Shown here: positions 17,308 through 27,173 of the stretch, one piece after another
Numbering within the stretch: the first letter of the stretch is position 1
Layout of the letters: the number at the start of each line of letters is the position of its first letter
From: Massilia sp. METH4
Lineage (GTDB): Bacteria; Pseudomonadota; Gammaproteobacteria; Burkholderiales; Burkholderiaceae_D
Assembly (NCBI RefSeq): GCF_037094685.1
Contig: NZ_CP146614.1
Span: forward strand, 2,232,001 to 2,296,000
Length of the DNA stretch: 64,000 nt
Direction: 5' to 3'
The notes under the pieces: model-generated
Seen by the model: only the letters and a program-made list of their open reading frames with translations
What the model was told of the DNA's origin: nothing
Databases searched by the model: none
Translations under genes and position numbers: made by a program

Positions 17308-18309
17308 TTGCAAGCTCGCGTAAGCTTGCCCGACTTGGTCCGGCGCCGCCGGTTCGTGCACAGAAAACGGTTTATCTTGCTCCAGCCCAGCCACACCCAC
17401 GGTCCCGACGACGACATCTGCCCTACCTGCGGCCAGGTCCTTCCGGCCGGCGGACTTCCGCTCCGGTATGGCGACGACAACAAGCCCAACCGCATCGGCC
17501 TCGCTATCGCGATCGGCTTGCACGTGCTCGTCATCGCGTTGATCTTGTGGAACCCGCAAACCTACGTCAAGCTCACGCCCCCGTCCAAAGCGGGCGAAAT
17601 GGTGTGGGTCGCGCCGGTAGCACCCAAGCCAACCCCGCCGAAACCGCAGCCGGCGCCGCAAAAGCCCACGCCGCAACGGGAACCGAAAGTCGCGCAGACG
17701 CGCCCGAAACCGCCAGCGGCGCCACCCATCAAGCGCACCAACAACGATGCGATCACGGACCCGCGCCGGGCGGAAACGCCGCCACCGCCACCGGTGAAGG
17801 CCGACCTGACGCCGCCGCCGCCTGACGTGACCGACATGTCGCAGATGATCGAAGCGGCACGCCGCCGGCGCGGCGCCGTCGAAAGCCAGCCATCGGACAG
17901 CGCCGCGAGCGAGGATGCGAAGGCCAAGGCGCGCGCCATGGCCAACATCATGGGCGCCCAGGGCCGCAACGCGGCCGGCGAGCGCGAGGATTCCGGCGGC
18001 ATCTTCGACGTGCAGAACCAGACCTTCAACAGCGCCGACCTGAAGTTCCGAGGCTGGAACACGAACTTCAAGCGCCGCTGGCTCACGCAGGTGAAGGTGG
18101 AGCTGGGCAACGAGATCGATATCGAGAATGCGATCGTGACGAAGATGATCGAGCTGATCCGCAAGGAAAAGCCGGGCGACTTCGAGTGGGAATCCCACCG
18201 GCTCGGCCGCGTGGTGAAGATGAGTGCGCGCAAGGAAGACGAGCCGGAACTGCGCGCCTTCCTCCTCAAGGAAATGTTCCCCCGCTATATTCGCCCGGCA
18301 GGCAGGTAA
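17308..18309 (+). CDS. TonB-like proline-rich membrane protein
   Basis: A protein of up to 333 residues. It has an N-terminal cytoplasmic segment with half a zinc-knuckle (CPTC, residues 38-41), one transmembrane helix (about 63-81) and a long Pro/Lys periplasmic linker (about 90-175: KPTPPKPQPAPQKPTPQ...). A globular C-terminal part (about 225-333) contains FNSADLKFRGWNTNFKRRW. The architecture is that of TonB/TolA-type energy transducers, but the C-terminal domain does not show a recognisable TonB signature. The start is uncertain: TTG 17308 gives the longest form, GTG 17356 a shorter one, and neither has a clear Shine-Dalgarno sequence. The function is unknown. Confidence 0.75.
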   Translation: MQARVSLPDLVRRRRFVHRKRFILLQPSHTHGPDDDICPTCGQVLPAGGLPLRYGDDNKPNRIGLAIAIGLHVLVIALILWNPQTYVKLTPPSKAGEMVWVAPVAPKPTPPKPQPAPQKPTPQREPKVAQTRPKPPAAPPIKRTNNDAITDPRRAETPPPPPVKADLTPPPPDVTDMSQMIEAARRRRGAVESQPSDSAASEDAKAKARAMANIMGAQGRNAAGEREDSGGIFDVQNQTFNSADLKFRGWNTNFKRRWLTQVKVELGNEIDIENAIVTKMIELIRKEKPGDFEWESHRLGRVVKMSARKEDEPELRAFLLKEMFPRYIRPAGR

Positions 18310-18343
18310 CGCACGGTAGCCTGCCGCGGCACGGCCAGCGTGG

Positions 18344-18868
18344 TCAGGCGTGGTGCGGATTGCCTCGCGCGCGGGTTCGCCGATGCGCCACGGCGACGAC
18401 CGCGCCGCCGGCAAGAAGCAGGAGCCAGGCCGCCGGTTCCGGGACCGCGCTGACCGTCAGCACGGAATGCAACCGGCTCGATCCCGGCTCTAAAATATCG
18501 TAATGCGTGCCGATCGTCCACAGGGCTCCATACTCGAAATAAGCCGGGCTCCCGATGCCGATTCCGCTGACCGGATCCCAGAAGAGGGTCTTGACCATCG
18601 TATAGGGCTCCAGCGCGTCCGAGGTGAACCGGGCATCCGGGCTGAACCAGACCTCGTCGCAGGCCCACGTGCAGGCCGGATCCAGCTGGATGGTGTGCAT
18701 CCGCTCGGGCCTGACATCGAACGTGGCCTCGATGGTGAATGACTCGGCGCCAGGGTCGAACGGGTTCGGATACGGCGTGTAGAAGTGCACGTGCAGGATC
18801 GTCGCATACGCGGAATTGACCAGCAACAGGGATATCGCGCACGCGAGGGTGCGGAACAGAGCTTTCAT
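18344..18868 (-). CDS. PEP-CTERM sorting domain protein (copy 1)
   Basis: The 174-residue secreted protein has a signal peptide (MKALFRTLACAISLLLVNSAYA) and a beta-rich body. Its C-terminal PEP-CTERM sorting signal is a VPEP motif, a hydrophobic stretch (WLLLLAGGAVVAVA) and a basic tail, RRTRAR. In other bacteria this signal is processed by exosortase and tied to exopolysaccharide production; no exosortase is visible here. The ATG at 18868 is chosen because the signal peptide begins there and GGAGGTGAC precedes it. It is a paralogue of the next gene. Confidence 0.88.
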   Translation of the reverse strand: MKALFRTLACAISLLLVNSAYATILHVHFYTPYPNPFDPGAESFTIEATFDVRPERMHTIQLDPACTWACDEVWFSPDARFTSDALEPYTMVKTLFWDPVSGIGIGSPAYFEYGALWTIGTHYDILEPGSSRLHSVLTVSAVPEPAAWLLLLAGGAVVAVAHRRTRARGNPHHA

Positions 18869-19132
18869 GTCACCTCCTTTATAAGCGTGGAACATATGCG
18901 CTACCGGATCAGCATAGCAATCCCCCGCTGGTTCCGGTAGGGTGAGCTGTGCAGGAGCCGCTCCTGTCGTGCTTGCACAACGGAGGACAACGCGGACCAC
19001 AACGGCCGTCATCCGCCGACGGCGATGAGGGCATGGCGGTCGGGGTAGAGCCCGGTCCAGCATACGTGGCCGGCAAGGGGAATCGTCCGGCACCCGAGTG
19101 CCGGGCTCCGCCTTGCAGGCAACAGCGCTTTC

Positions 19133-19633
19133 TCAACGGGTCTTCCGCTTCGCGCTCCTGCCACGCCAACGCAGGGCGGCCAGGGCAATCGCGCCCGCGC
19201 CCAGCATGTGCGCCGCAGCCGGCTCCGGAATCGGGCTGACAGTCAGGAAGGCGGGCAGCAGGGAGGGCCCGGACACGGATTCGTAGGTGCCGAAGCTGCC
19301 GAGCGCGCCGGGTGGGAAATAGTAGCCGAGCATCAGTGCGCCTCCGTTCTCCCACCTTTCGATGCGGATCATCGCGTTGTTGAACGGCGAATAACCGGAG
19401 GCCCGCGCATCCGGGACCAGCAGCGCTGCCCAGCAGACAGTGCATTCCGGCTCGCTCAGGTAGAGCGGCGTGTCCGTCGACGGGAAGTCGGCCAGTGGCA
19501 CGTCGAAGGTGTAATTTTCCGGGCCTTCGATGGGTCTCAGGTCGCCGGTGAAATGCAATCTGATCTCGCCCAATGCCGCGTTCGACAGCAGCAGGCAAAC
19601 GGTGCAGGCAAGCGTGCGCAGCAGAGCTTTCAT
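19133..19633 (-). CDS. PEP-CTERM sorting domain protein (copy 2)
   Basis: The 166-residue secreted protein has a signal peptide nearly identical to the neighbour's (MKALLRTLACTVCLLLSNAA). Its C-terminal PEP-CTERM signal is IPEP, then a hydrophobic stretch and RWRGRSAKRKTR. The mature regions of the two copies have diverged strongly, but the shared ends and tandem order indicate duplication. GAGGAGAAGAC precedes the ATG at 19633. No binding or enzyme domain is recognised. Confidence 0.87.
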   Translation of the reverse strand: MKALLRTLACTVCLLLSNAALGEIRLHFTGDLRPIEGPENYTFDVPLADFPSTDTPLYLSEPECTVCWAALLVPDARASGYSPFNNAMIRIERWENGGALMLGYYFPPGALGSFGTYESVSGPSLLPAFLTVSPIPEPAAAHMLGAGAIALAALRWRGRSAKRKTR

Positions 19634-19795
19634 GTCTTCTCCTCGATCCTCGGATACGGCAAAAAGAACTACGGCCCCGATCAGCATATCAGCCGCGTGC
19701 CGCTTGACCTGTAATGAATTGTCGCCGTGACAAGGCCGCAACACCCGTGCGCAAGGCCCCGGGCGCGGCGCGGCCTTTGATTGCCGCACGTGCCG

Positions 19796-20995
19796 TCAAA
19801 CCGCCGCGGCTTGCCGCTCCGAGGCCTCGCCGACCCAGTACAGCAGGGCCGCGGCCGGCATCGCCATGCCGGCCAGCAGCGCGGCATGCCAGCCATGGCG
19901 GGCATACACCCAGCCGCCCAGCGCGGAACCCGCAGCGCCGCCCGCGAAGAAGACGGCGAAATACAGCCCGTTCAGGCGGCTGCGCACTTCCGCGCCCAGG
20001 GTGAAGATGGCACGCTGGCCCAGCACCAGGTTGGCCGCCACGCCCATGTCCAGCACGATCGATGCGATTCCCAGGATGGCCAGCGCCACGTCGCGCGAGC
20101 CCGGCGCAATCAGTGGCAGGGCAAAGCCGGCGATGCCCAGGCCCAGCGCGGCCGCGGTGGCGGCCAGGCTGTGCCCCGCGTCCGCCAGCTTGCCGGCGAC
20201 CGGCGAGGCCACGGCGCCCGCCATGCCGACCAATGCGAAGACAGCGATGCCTGTTTGCGACAAGCCGAACATGGGACTGGCCAGCGCCAGCGGCACCACG
20301 GTCCAGAACAGGCTGAACGAACCGAACAGGCCGGCATGATACGCGGCGCGGCGGCGCAGCACGGGTGTGGTCTTGAACAGGGTCCACAGTGAGCCGATCA
20401 GTTTCGGGTAGGTCGTGCGCGAGTGCGGCACCCGCTGCGGCAGCTTCGCGCGCAGCACGAGGGCGAGCAGGGCGATGAGCACGGCCGCGCCGGCGAACAC
20501 CACGTGCCAGCTCGTGCGGTCGGCCACCAGGCTGGCTGCCGGCCGCGCCAGCATGATGCCCAGCAGCAGGCCGCTGACGACCTTGCCCACCGTATGCCCC
20601 CGCTTCGATTCATGGGACAGGTGGGCGGCGAACGGCACCAGGATCTGTGCCGCCACGGAGCCGAGGCCGATCGCCAGCGCGGCGGCCAGGAAGACCCACG
20701 CGCTGGTCGCGAAGGCCGCGGCCACCAGCGCGACCGCCGTGGCGGCCAGCGCCGTCACGACCAGCCGCCGGTTTTCCAGCAGGTCGCCCAGCGGCACGAT
20801 GAACAGCAGGCCCAGCGTATAGCCGATCTGCGTGAGCGTGACGACGAGCCCGGCCGCGTCGGCCGACAACCCGGTGGCGGTCGCGATCGGCCCCACCAGC
20901 GTTTGCGCGTAGTACAGGTTGGCGACGATGAGCCCAGCGGCCGCCGCCAGCAATGCCACCATCGAGGGGGCGATGTGTTCTTGATGCGATGTCAT
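19796..20995 (-). CDS. MFS transporter
   Basis: A 399-residue major facilitator with about twelve hydrophobic segments and the cytoplasmic loop motif between TM2 and TM3 in the form PLGDLLENRRLV. This is consistent with a DHA1-type drug/proton antiporter or small-molecule exporter. It is divergent from a LysR-type regulator 181 bp away with a palindromic operator candidate, so it is probably controlled by it. The substrate is unknown. Confidence 0.9.
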   Translation of the reverse strand: MTSHQEHIAPSMVALLAAAAGLIVANLYYAQTLVGPIATATGLSADAAGLVVTLTQIGYTLGLLFIVPLGDLLENRRLVVTALAATAVALVAAAFATSAWVFLAAALAIGLGSVAAQILVPFAAHLSHESKRGHTVGKVVSGLLLGIMLARPAASLVADRTSWHVVFAGAAVLIALLALVLRAKLPQRVPHSRTTYPKLIGSLWTLFKTTPVLRRRAAYHAGLFGSFSLFWTVVPLALASPMFGLSQTGIAVFALVGMAGAVASPVAGKLADAGHSLAATAAALGLGIAGFALPLIAPGSRDVALAILGIASIVLDMGVAANLVLGQRAIFTLGAEVRSRLNGLYFAVFFAGGAAGSALGGWVYARHGWHAALLAGMAMPAAALLYWVGEASERQAAAV

Positions 20996-21148
20996 GGTGT
21001 TCTCCAGTTACGTGGACCGGGTCCAGTGTGCGGCCCGCCCGGCGGTATGTACTCCGCCATTGGTGGCGCCGCTTCCCGGCAAGGATGGATGGAGAAAGTG
21101 TACGGAGCGAAAGGGAGAAGATAATCCACCAATAATCGCCCTATACTT

Positions 21149-21163
21149 TTCACATCATGTGAA
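21149..21163. promoter_or_regulatory. Palindromic operator candidate for LysR/MFS pair 1
   Basis: A perfect inverted repeat TTCACAT-C-ATGTGAA lies 13 nt upstream of the LysR gene start and in the divergent spacer with the MFS gene. LysR-type regulators bind interrupted palindromes in such spacers and commonly repress themselves. The element is seen; its use is inferred. Confidence 0.5.
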
Positions 21164-21176
21164 CAATGGAAGGGCC

Positions 21177-22109
21177 ATGGATAAACTGCGCGCCATGCAG
21201 GTCTTCGTGCGCATCGTCGAAGCGAACAGTTTCACGAAGGCCGCCGAAACGCTGGCCCTGCCGCGCGCGGCGCTGACGACCACGATCAAGAACCTCGAAG
21301 CGTACCTGGGCACCACGCTGCTGCAACGCACCACGCGGCGGCTGGCGCTCACGCCCGACGGTGCCGAGTACCACGCCCAGTGCCTGCAGATCCTCGCCGC
21401 GGTCCAGGCGGCCGAGCAGCCCTTCCGGGGCGGTGCCGGCAAGCCGCGCGGCACCCTGCGGGCCGACTTGCCCGATGCGGTCGGCCGCCACGTGGTATTG
21501 CCCCAACTGTCCAGCTTCACCGACGCGTGGCCCGAGCTGGCGCTCACGCTGAGCTTCTCCGACCGCCTCGTCGATCTGACGCAGGAGGGGATCGATTGCG
21601 CGCTGCGGGTGGGCGCATTGCAGGACTCGGCGCTGGTGGGGCGGCAGGTGGGCAGCATGCGGTTCGCTACCTGCGCGGCGCCGGCCTACCTCGACCGCCA
21701 CGGCACGCCCGCCACGATCGAGGACTTGCGCCGCCACCAGGGCATCGTGCATTTCTCGGGCCGCACCGGCCGGCCCTTCGACTGGGATTTCATGGCGGGT
21801 GGCGAGGTGGTGAAGATGCAGGTGCCGGGGCGCATCGCCATCAACAATGCCGACGCCAACGTGGCCTGCGCCCTGCAGGGCCTCGGCATCACGCAGGCGG
21901 CCCGCTACCAGGTGCGCGGGTACCTCGAACGGGGCGAACTGGTGGAGCTGCTGGCCGACACGCCGCCGGCGCCCATGCCGGTATCGCTGCTGTATCCGCG
22001 CGGGCGCATGGCCGCGCCGAAGTTGCGCGTGTTCGCCGCATGGGTCACGGATCTGCTGGCGCGCGAGCCGGACCTGGCGATCACGGCTGGAACAGGCGTT
22101 CGGCCATGA
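21177..22109 (+). CDS. LysR-family transcriptional regulator (pair 1)
   Basis: The 310-residue product has an N-terminal winged helix-turn-helix (about residues 1-60, MDKLRAMQVFVRIVEANSFTK...) and a periplasmic-binding-protein-like effector domain (about 90-295). GGAAGG precedes the ATG at 21177; the longer upstream frame is not credible. It is divergent from an MFS transporter. Its 3' end overlaps the 3' end of the convergent second LysR gene by 29 bp. The inducer is unknown. Confidence 0.92.
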   Translation: MDKLRAMQVFVRIVEANSFTKAAETLALPRAALTTTIKNLEAYLGTTLLQRTTRRLALTPDGAEYHAQCLQILAAVQAAEQPFRGGAGKPRGTLRADLPDAVGRHVVLPQLSSFTDAWPELALTLSFSDRLVDLTQEGIDCALRVGALQDSALVGRQVGSMRFATCAAPAYLDRHGTPATIEDLRRHQGIVHFSGRTGRPFDWDFMAGGEVVKMQVPGRIAINNADANVACALQGLGITQAARYQVRGYLERGELVELLADTPPAPMPVSLLYPRGRMAAPKLRVFAAWVTDLLAREPDLAITAGTGVRP

Positions 22110-22953
22110 AGTCGATGAACACGCGCAGCTTGGGCGACAGGTGGCGCGACGATGGCCACAGCAGCCGGAACATGCCGGTATGGCGCACGTGCCTGTCCAG
22201 CACCGTCACCAGCGTGCCCGCCGCCAGCTGGGTACGGATCGCGAAATCGGGCAGGCAGGCGATGCCGAACCGCTGTTCGGCCATGCCGATCAGCGGTTCG
22301 ACGCTGTTGGCGATCACGGTCGTCGGTAACTCGACGGGGCGGCGCAGCGGCCACGGTTCCAGCTTGCCGCTGGTGGCGTAACGGTGCAGCAGGCAGGCGT
22401 GGTTCGCCAGGTCGGCGGGGCGGATGGGCGTGCCGCGCGCCGCGAGGTAGGCGGGCGCGGCGACGAGCTTCAGGTGGAAGTCGCCCAGCTTGCGGCTCAT
22501 CAGGCGCGAGTCGCTCACGTTGCCGGCCCGGATCACGCCATCGAACCCTTCGTCGATGACGTCGACGAAGCGGTCGCTGAAATCGAGATCGAGCTCGATG
22601 TCCGGCCAGCGCCGCATGAATGCCGTCAGCGCTGGCAGCATCAGCGTGCCCGCGTGCGGCATGCTGATACGCAGCTTGCCGCGCGGCGCACCCTGCAGCT
22701 GCGCCAGTTCCAGCTCCGCCGCCTCGATCTCGCAGAAGATGCGGCGGCAGCGTTCCAGGAACAGGGCGCCTTCCGGCGTCAGCGTCATCGAGCGCGTGGA
22801 ACGGTGGAACAGCCGCACGGCCAGCCTTTCTTCCAGGCGCGCCACCGCCTTGCCCACGGCCGACGATGACACCCCGAGGGTCTGCCCCGCCTTGGTGAAG
22901 CTGCGCGCCTCGGCGGCCTGCACGAAGGCATTCAATGCGCCGATATTGTCCAT
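22081..22953 (-). CDS. LysR-family transcriptional regulator (pair 2)
   Basis: The 290-residue product has a helix-turn-helix at residues 1-60 (ALNAFVQAAEARSFTKAGQTL) and a LysR substrate-binding domain. It is divergent from the MFS gene at 23065 with a 111-bp spacer containing an inverted repeat, and it is convergent with and overlaps the other LysR gene. It most likely regulates the adjacent transporter. The effector is unknown. Confidence 0.92.
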   Translation of the reverse strand: MDNIGALNAFVQAAEARSFTKAGQTLGVSSSAVGKAVARLEERLAVRLFHRSTRSMTLTPEGALFLERCRRIFCEIEAAELELAQLQGAPRGKLRISMPHAGTLMLPALTAFMRRWPDIELDLDFSDRFVDVIDEGFDGVIRAGNVSDSRLMSRKLGDFHLKLVAAPAYLAARGTPIRPADLANHACLLHRYATSGKLEPWPLRRPVELPTTVIANSVEPLIGMAEQRFGIACLPDFAIRTQLAAGTLVTVLDRHVRHTGMFRLLWPSSRHLSPKLRVFIDFMAERLFQP

Positions 22954-22966
22954 GGATTCCCCATTA

Positions 22967-22982
22967 CGGACATCTTTGTCCG
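22967..22982. promoter_or_regulatory. Inverted repeat in the LysR/MFS pair 2 spacer
   Basis: CGGACA-TCTT-TGTCCG forms a perfect 6-bp inverted repeat 14 bp upstream of the LysR start on the minus strand. It is a candidate LysR recognition or autoregulation site; assigned by position only. Confidence 0.4.
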
Positions 22983-23064
22983 ATATCTCCGGAACTGCGG
23001 CCCGATTCTCTCACGAACCGGACTCGCCTATGCTGGTTCCTCGACCAGACGACAAGGAGAATCC

Positions 23065-24294
23065 ATGACATCCCCATTGCACTCCGACCGCCTGCCGCTG
23101 GGGCGCCTGCTGGCTCTGACCATGGCGGCTTTCATCACGGTGGTGACCGAATCGCTGCCCGCCGGCCTGATGCCGCAGATGCGCGCCGGCCTGGCCGCCT
23201 CGGACGCCATGATCGGGCAACTGATCACCGCCTACGCGCTGGGCACCCTGCTGACCGCAGTGCCGCTCACGGCCGCTACGCAGGCCTGGCGGCGCCGGCC
23301 CCTGCTGCTTGCCGCCATGACCGGCTTCGCACTCGCCAATACCGTCACGGCGCTGTCCACGAGTTATATGTTGACGCTGGCCGCGCGTTTCATCGCCGGC
23401 GTTGCGGCAGGGCTGCTGTGGGCACTGGCCGCCGGCTATGCGGCCAGGATGGTCGCGCCGCGCCTGCAGGGCAGGGCGATCGCCGTCGCCATGGCCGGTA
23501 TCCCGGTGGCGCTGTCGGCGGGCTTGCCCGCCGGCGCGTTCGCCGGCACTGAACTCGGCTGGCGCGCCACCTTCGGCATCGTCAGCGTGCTGGCGCTGGC
23601 CGCGATCGCGTGGATTGCCGCCGCCGTGCCCGACTTCCCGGGCCAGCCGCGCGGGCGCGGCATGACCTTGAAGGAAGTATTGCTGCTGCCCGGCGTGCGC
23701 GCCGTGCTGTTCGTCACACTGGCCTACGTGCTCGCCCATAACGTGCTGTACACGTACATCGCGCCCTTCATCGCGCCGGCCGGCCTGGCGGCGCGGCTCG
23801 ATGCGGTGCTGCTGCTGTTCGGTGTTGCCTCGCTGGCCAGCATCTGGCTCACGGGCATGCTGATCGACCGCTGGCTACGCGCGCTGGTGCTGGGCAGCAC
23901 CGTGCTGTTCGGCGCATCCGTCCTCGTGCTTGCCTGCTTCGGCACTGTCCCCGCCGTGGTGTGGGCCGCGGTCGCGGCCTGGGGGCTCGCCTACGGCGGC
24001 GTACCGACGCTGTTCCAGACCGCGTCCGCCCAGGCGGCCGGCGACGCCGCCGATGTGGCGCAGTCGATGATCGTGACGATCTGGAACCTGGCGATCGCCG
24101 TTGCCGGGGCAGGTGGCGGTCTGTTGCTCGAAGCAGCCGGCCCGGCCGCATTGCCCTGGGCGCTGCTGGCGCTGCTCGCGCCGGCATGGCTCGTCGCCTG
24201 GCGGGCACGCAGCCACGGCTTTCCGCCCGCGCCGCGCCTTGCCGGCAGCGCTTCCGGCAGCGCCTCGGCCGGCGAGTGCCGCGCGGCCGGATGA
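23065..24294 (+). CDS. MFS transporter (AraJ/YdhP-like)
   Basis: A 409-residue major facilitator with about twelve hydrophobic segments. The N-terminal region, MAAFITVVTESLPAGLMPQM, is typical of the DHA1 group that includes AraJ/YdhP-type sugar or drug exporters (acidic residue in TM1, then PAGLMP). AAGGAG precedes the ATG. It is divergent from a LysR regulator and followed by a short-chain dehydrogenase on the same strand 83 bp downstream. The substrate is unknown. Confidence 0.9.
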   Translation: MTSPLHSDRLPLGRLLALTMAAFITVVTESLPAGLMPQMRAGLAASDAMIGQLITAYALGTLLTAVPLTAATQAWRRRPLLLAAMTGFALANTVTALSTSYMLTLAARFIAGVAAGLLWALAAGYAARMVAPRLQGRAIAVAMAGIPVALSAGLPAGAFAGTELGWRATFGIVSVLALAAIAWIAAAVPDFPGQPRGRGMTLKEVLLLPGVRAVLFVTLAYVLAHNVLYTYIAPFIAPAGLAARLDAVLLLFGVASLASIWLTGMLIDRWLRALVLGSTVLFGASVLVLACFGTVPAVVWAAVAAWGLAYGGVPTLFQTASAQAAGDAADVAQSMIVTIWNLAIAVAGAGGGLLLEAAGPAALPWALLALLAPAWLVAWRARSHGFPPAPRLAGSASGSASAGECRAAG

Positions 24295-24377
24295 GCAGGG
24301 TTGCCGCGAGGCGCGCGTTGCGTCGCCGCCTTTCCTGCTAAGTTGGCGGCTGCATCGTTCGCATGAAAGGAACTCCC

Positions 24378-25268
24378 GTGGCCATCGTCCTGAAGCCGCT
24401 CGACCGGCAAGTCATCGTCATCACCGGCGCCAGCAGCGGCATCGGCCTGGCAACCGCCAAGAATGCCGCCGCGCGCGGCGCCAGCATCGTCCTCGTGGCG
24501 CGTGGCAACGACGTGCTGGAAGCGGTGGCATCGACCATCGCCGCCGACGGCCGCGAAGTGCTGTGCGTGCCGGCCGACGTGGCCGACCGGGGGCAGGTCG
24601 ACCAGGTGGCCGCCGCGGCGATCGCCCGCTTCGGCCGCATCGACACGTGGGTCAACAATGCCGGCTGCACGATCTATGGCCGCATCGAGGAAGTGAGCGA
24701 GGCCGACAGCCGCCGGCTGTTCGAGACCAATTTCTGGGGCATGGTCAACGGTTCGCTGGCGGCGCTGCCGCACCTGCGCCGGCAGGGCGGGGCGCTGATC
24801 AACGTGGGCAGCGAAGCCTCCGAAGTGCCGATTCCCATGCAGGGCATGTACACGGCTTCGAAGCATGCCGTGAAGGGGTTCACGGATACGCTGCGGGTGG
24901 AAGTCGAGCAGGTCGACGGCGCGCCGGTGTCGATCACGCTGGTCGAGCCCACCTCGGTCGATACGCCGCTGCCGCAGCACGCGCGCAACTACATGGATAG
25001 GGAACCGACGTTGCCTTCACCCAAGCTCGACCCGCACCAGGTGGCAGATGCCATCCTGGATGCGGCCACCACGCCGCGGCGCGACGTGAAGGTGGGCGTG
25101 ATCGCCACGCTCGACGTGGCGGTGCAGAAGGCGTTGCCCGCGCTGGGCGACCGCGTGGCGCCGTTGCAGGTGCCGCGCCAGCAGCGCGACGAGGCGCCCG
25201 AACGGCCGGCGGGGGCGCTGTACACGTCTGGCGGGGATGGGCGGATCTACGGGAAGGCGGGGGGATGA
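24378..25268 (+). CDS. SDR family NAD(P)-dependent oxidoreductase
   Basis: A 296-residue classical short-chain dehydrogenase with a Rossmann fold. It has the cofactor motif TGASSGIG near the N-terminus, the structural NNAG motif and the catalytic Tyr/Lys in MYTASKHAVKG. A C-terminal extension of about 80 residues goes beyond the usual 250. GTG at 24378 is chosen because AAAGGA at 24366-24371 gives it a 6-nt spacing; the ATG at 24363 lies upstream of that ribosome binding site. The substrate is unknown. The last codons overlap the hemB terminator. Confidence 0.88.
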   Translation: MAIVLKPLDRQVIVITGASSGIGLATAKNAAARGASIVLVARGNDVLEAVASTIAADGREVLCVPADVADRGQVDQVAAAAIARFGRIDTWVNNAGCTIYGRIEEVSEADSRRLFETNFWGMVNGSLAALPHLRRQGGALINVGSEASEVPIPMQGMYTASKHAVKGFTDTLRVEVEQVDGAPVSITLVEPTSVDTPLPQHARNYMDREPTLPSPKLDPHQVADAILDAATTPRRDVKVGVIATLDVAVQKALPALGDRVAPLQVPRQQRDEAPERPAGALYTSGGDGRIYGKAGG

Positions 25269-25290
25269 AAAAAGCGGGCAGTGCCCGCTT
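25267..25290 (-). terminator. hemB terminator
   Basis: On the minus strand, AAGCGGGC and GCCCGCTT (25283-25290 and 25272-25279) form an 8-bp hairpin with a 3-nt loop, followed by a T-run (the A-run at 25268-25273 on the plus strand). It lies 7 nt after the hemB stop and overlaps the stop codon of the convergent dehydrogenase gene. Confidence 0.82.
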
Positions 25291-25296
25291 CGTGTT

Positions 25297-26319
<1,023 letters not shown>

Positions 26320-27030
26320 TTAATCGGTTTCAGGCGCCGTGTCGGGCGCCCCGTCTGGCTCGGGATCCCTGTCCAGGCCGACCAGCTCCTCGATCTTCGC
26401 GGTCGCCTCGTCGATGCCGACGCGCTTCAACGCGGAGAACAGCTGCACGGTGAACGGGAAACCTTCGCCTTCTTCGTCGACATAGCTGTCCAGCTTTGCC
26501 TGCGCCTGGCGCAGGGTGTTCACGGCTTCGCTGCGGGTCAGCTTGTCGGCCTTGGTCAAAATGCAGTGGATCGGCTTGCCGGTGGGGGCGAACCACTCGA
26601 GCATCTGGATGTCCAGGTCGGTGAACGGGCGGCGCGCATCCATCATCAGCACCAGCGCGGCCAGCTGCTCGCGGCGCTGCACGTAGTCGCCCAGGAGGCG
26701 CTGCCAGTGCAGCTTGGCGTCGCCGGAGACTTCCGCATAGCCGTAGCCGGGAAGGTCGGCGATCAGGCAACGCACTTCATCCATGTTGGTGGGGTCGTGG
26801 CGATGCATCGCCACGTGTGCCCCGCCCACGCTGAAGAAATTGATATGCTGGGTGCGGCCCGGCGTCTTCGAGGCGAACGCCAGCCCCTTCTGGTTGCACA
26901 GGATGTTGATGGCGGTCGATTTGCCCGCGTTGGAACGGCCGGCGAAGGCGATTTCCGGCACCGTGGTACGGGGCAGGTCGCGCAGATGATTGACGGTCGT
27001 GAAGAAACGGGCTTGCCAGAGCTTGGACAT
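26320..27030 (-). CDS. engB: Ribosome biogenesis GTPase EngB (YsxC/YihA)
   Basis: An essential GTPase of late 50S subunit assembly. The 236-residue product has G1 [10 protein letters not shown]3 DLPGYG and G4 TKAD in order. An acidic, poorly conserved C-terminal tail ([15 protein letters not shown]) makes it slightly longer than the usual 200-215 residues. It lies 9 nt upstream of hemB and divergent from the cytochrome c4 gene. Confidence 0.95.
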   Translation of the reverse strand: MSKLWQARFFTTVNHLRDLPRTTVPEIAFAGRSNAGKSTAINILCNQKGLAFASKTPGRTQHINFFSVGGAHVAMHRHDPTNMDEVRCLIADLPGYGYAEVSGDAKLHWQRLLGDYVQRREQLAALVLMMDARRPFTDLDIQMLEWFAPTGKPIHCILTKADKLTRSEAVNTLRQAQAKLDSYVDEEGEGFPFTVQLFSALKRVGIDEATAKIEELVGLDRDPEPDGAPDTAPETD

Positions 27031-27069
27031 GAAGAATTGCTACGAGAACAGGCAGTTATGCCGGAAAGC

Positions 27070-27081
27070 TATTGTACAATA
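27070..27081. promoter_or_regulatory. 12-bp perfect palindrome between engB and cytochrome c4
   Basis: TATTGTACAATA is a perfect palindrome in the 143-bp divergent spacer and also contains a TACAAT that could serve as a -10 element. It may be part of a promoter or an operator. No regulator can be named. Confidence 0.3.
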
Positions 27082-27173
27082 AGGAGTTACGACCCGTATT
27101 CGCACGGGCCGGAGCCTCGGACATTGCGGCATTTTATCGACTCGCTTCCCTAAGTTAGCTGAAAGGTGGCTGA

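Noticed and set aside
18301..18325. Inverted repeat GGCAGG...CCTGCC at the end of the TonB-like gene as a terminator
   Set aside because: The arms are only six bases, they overlap the coding end and no T-run follows, so support is too weak to list.
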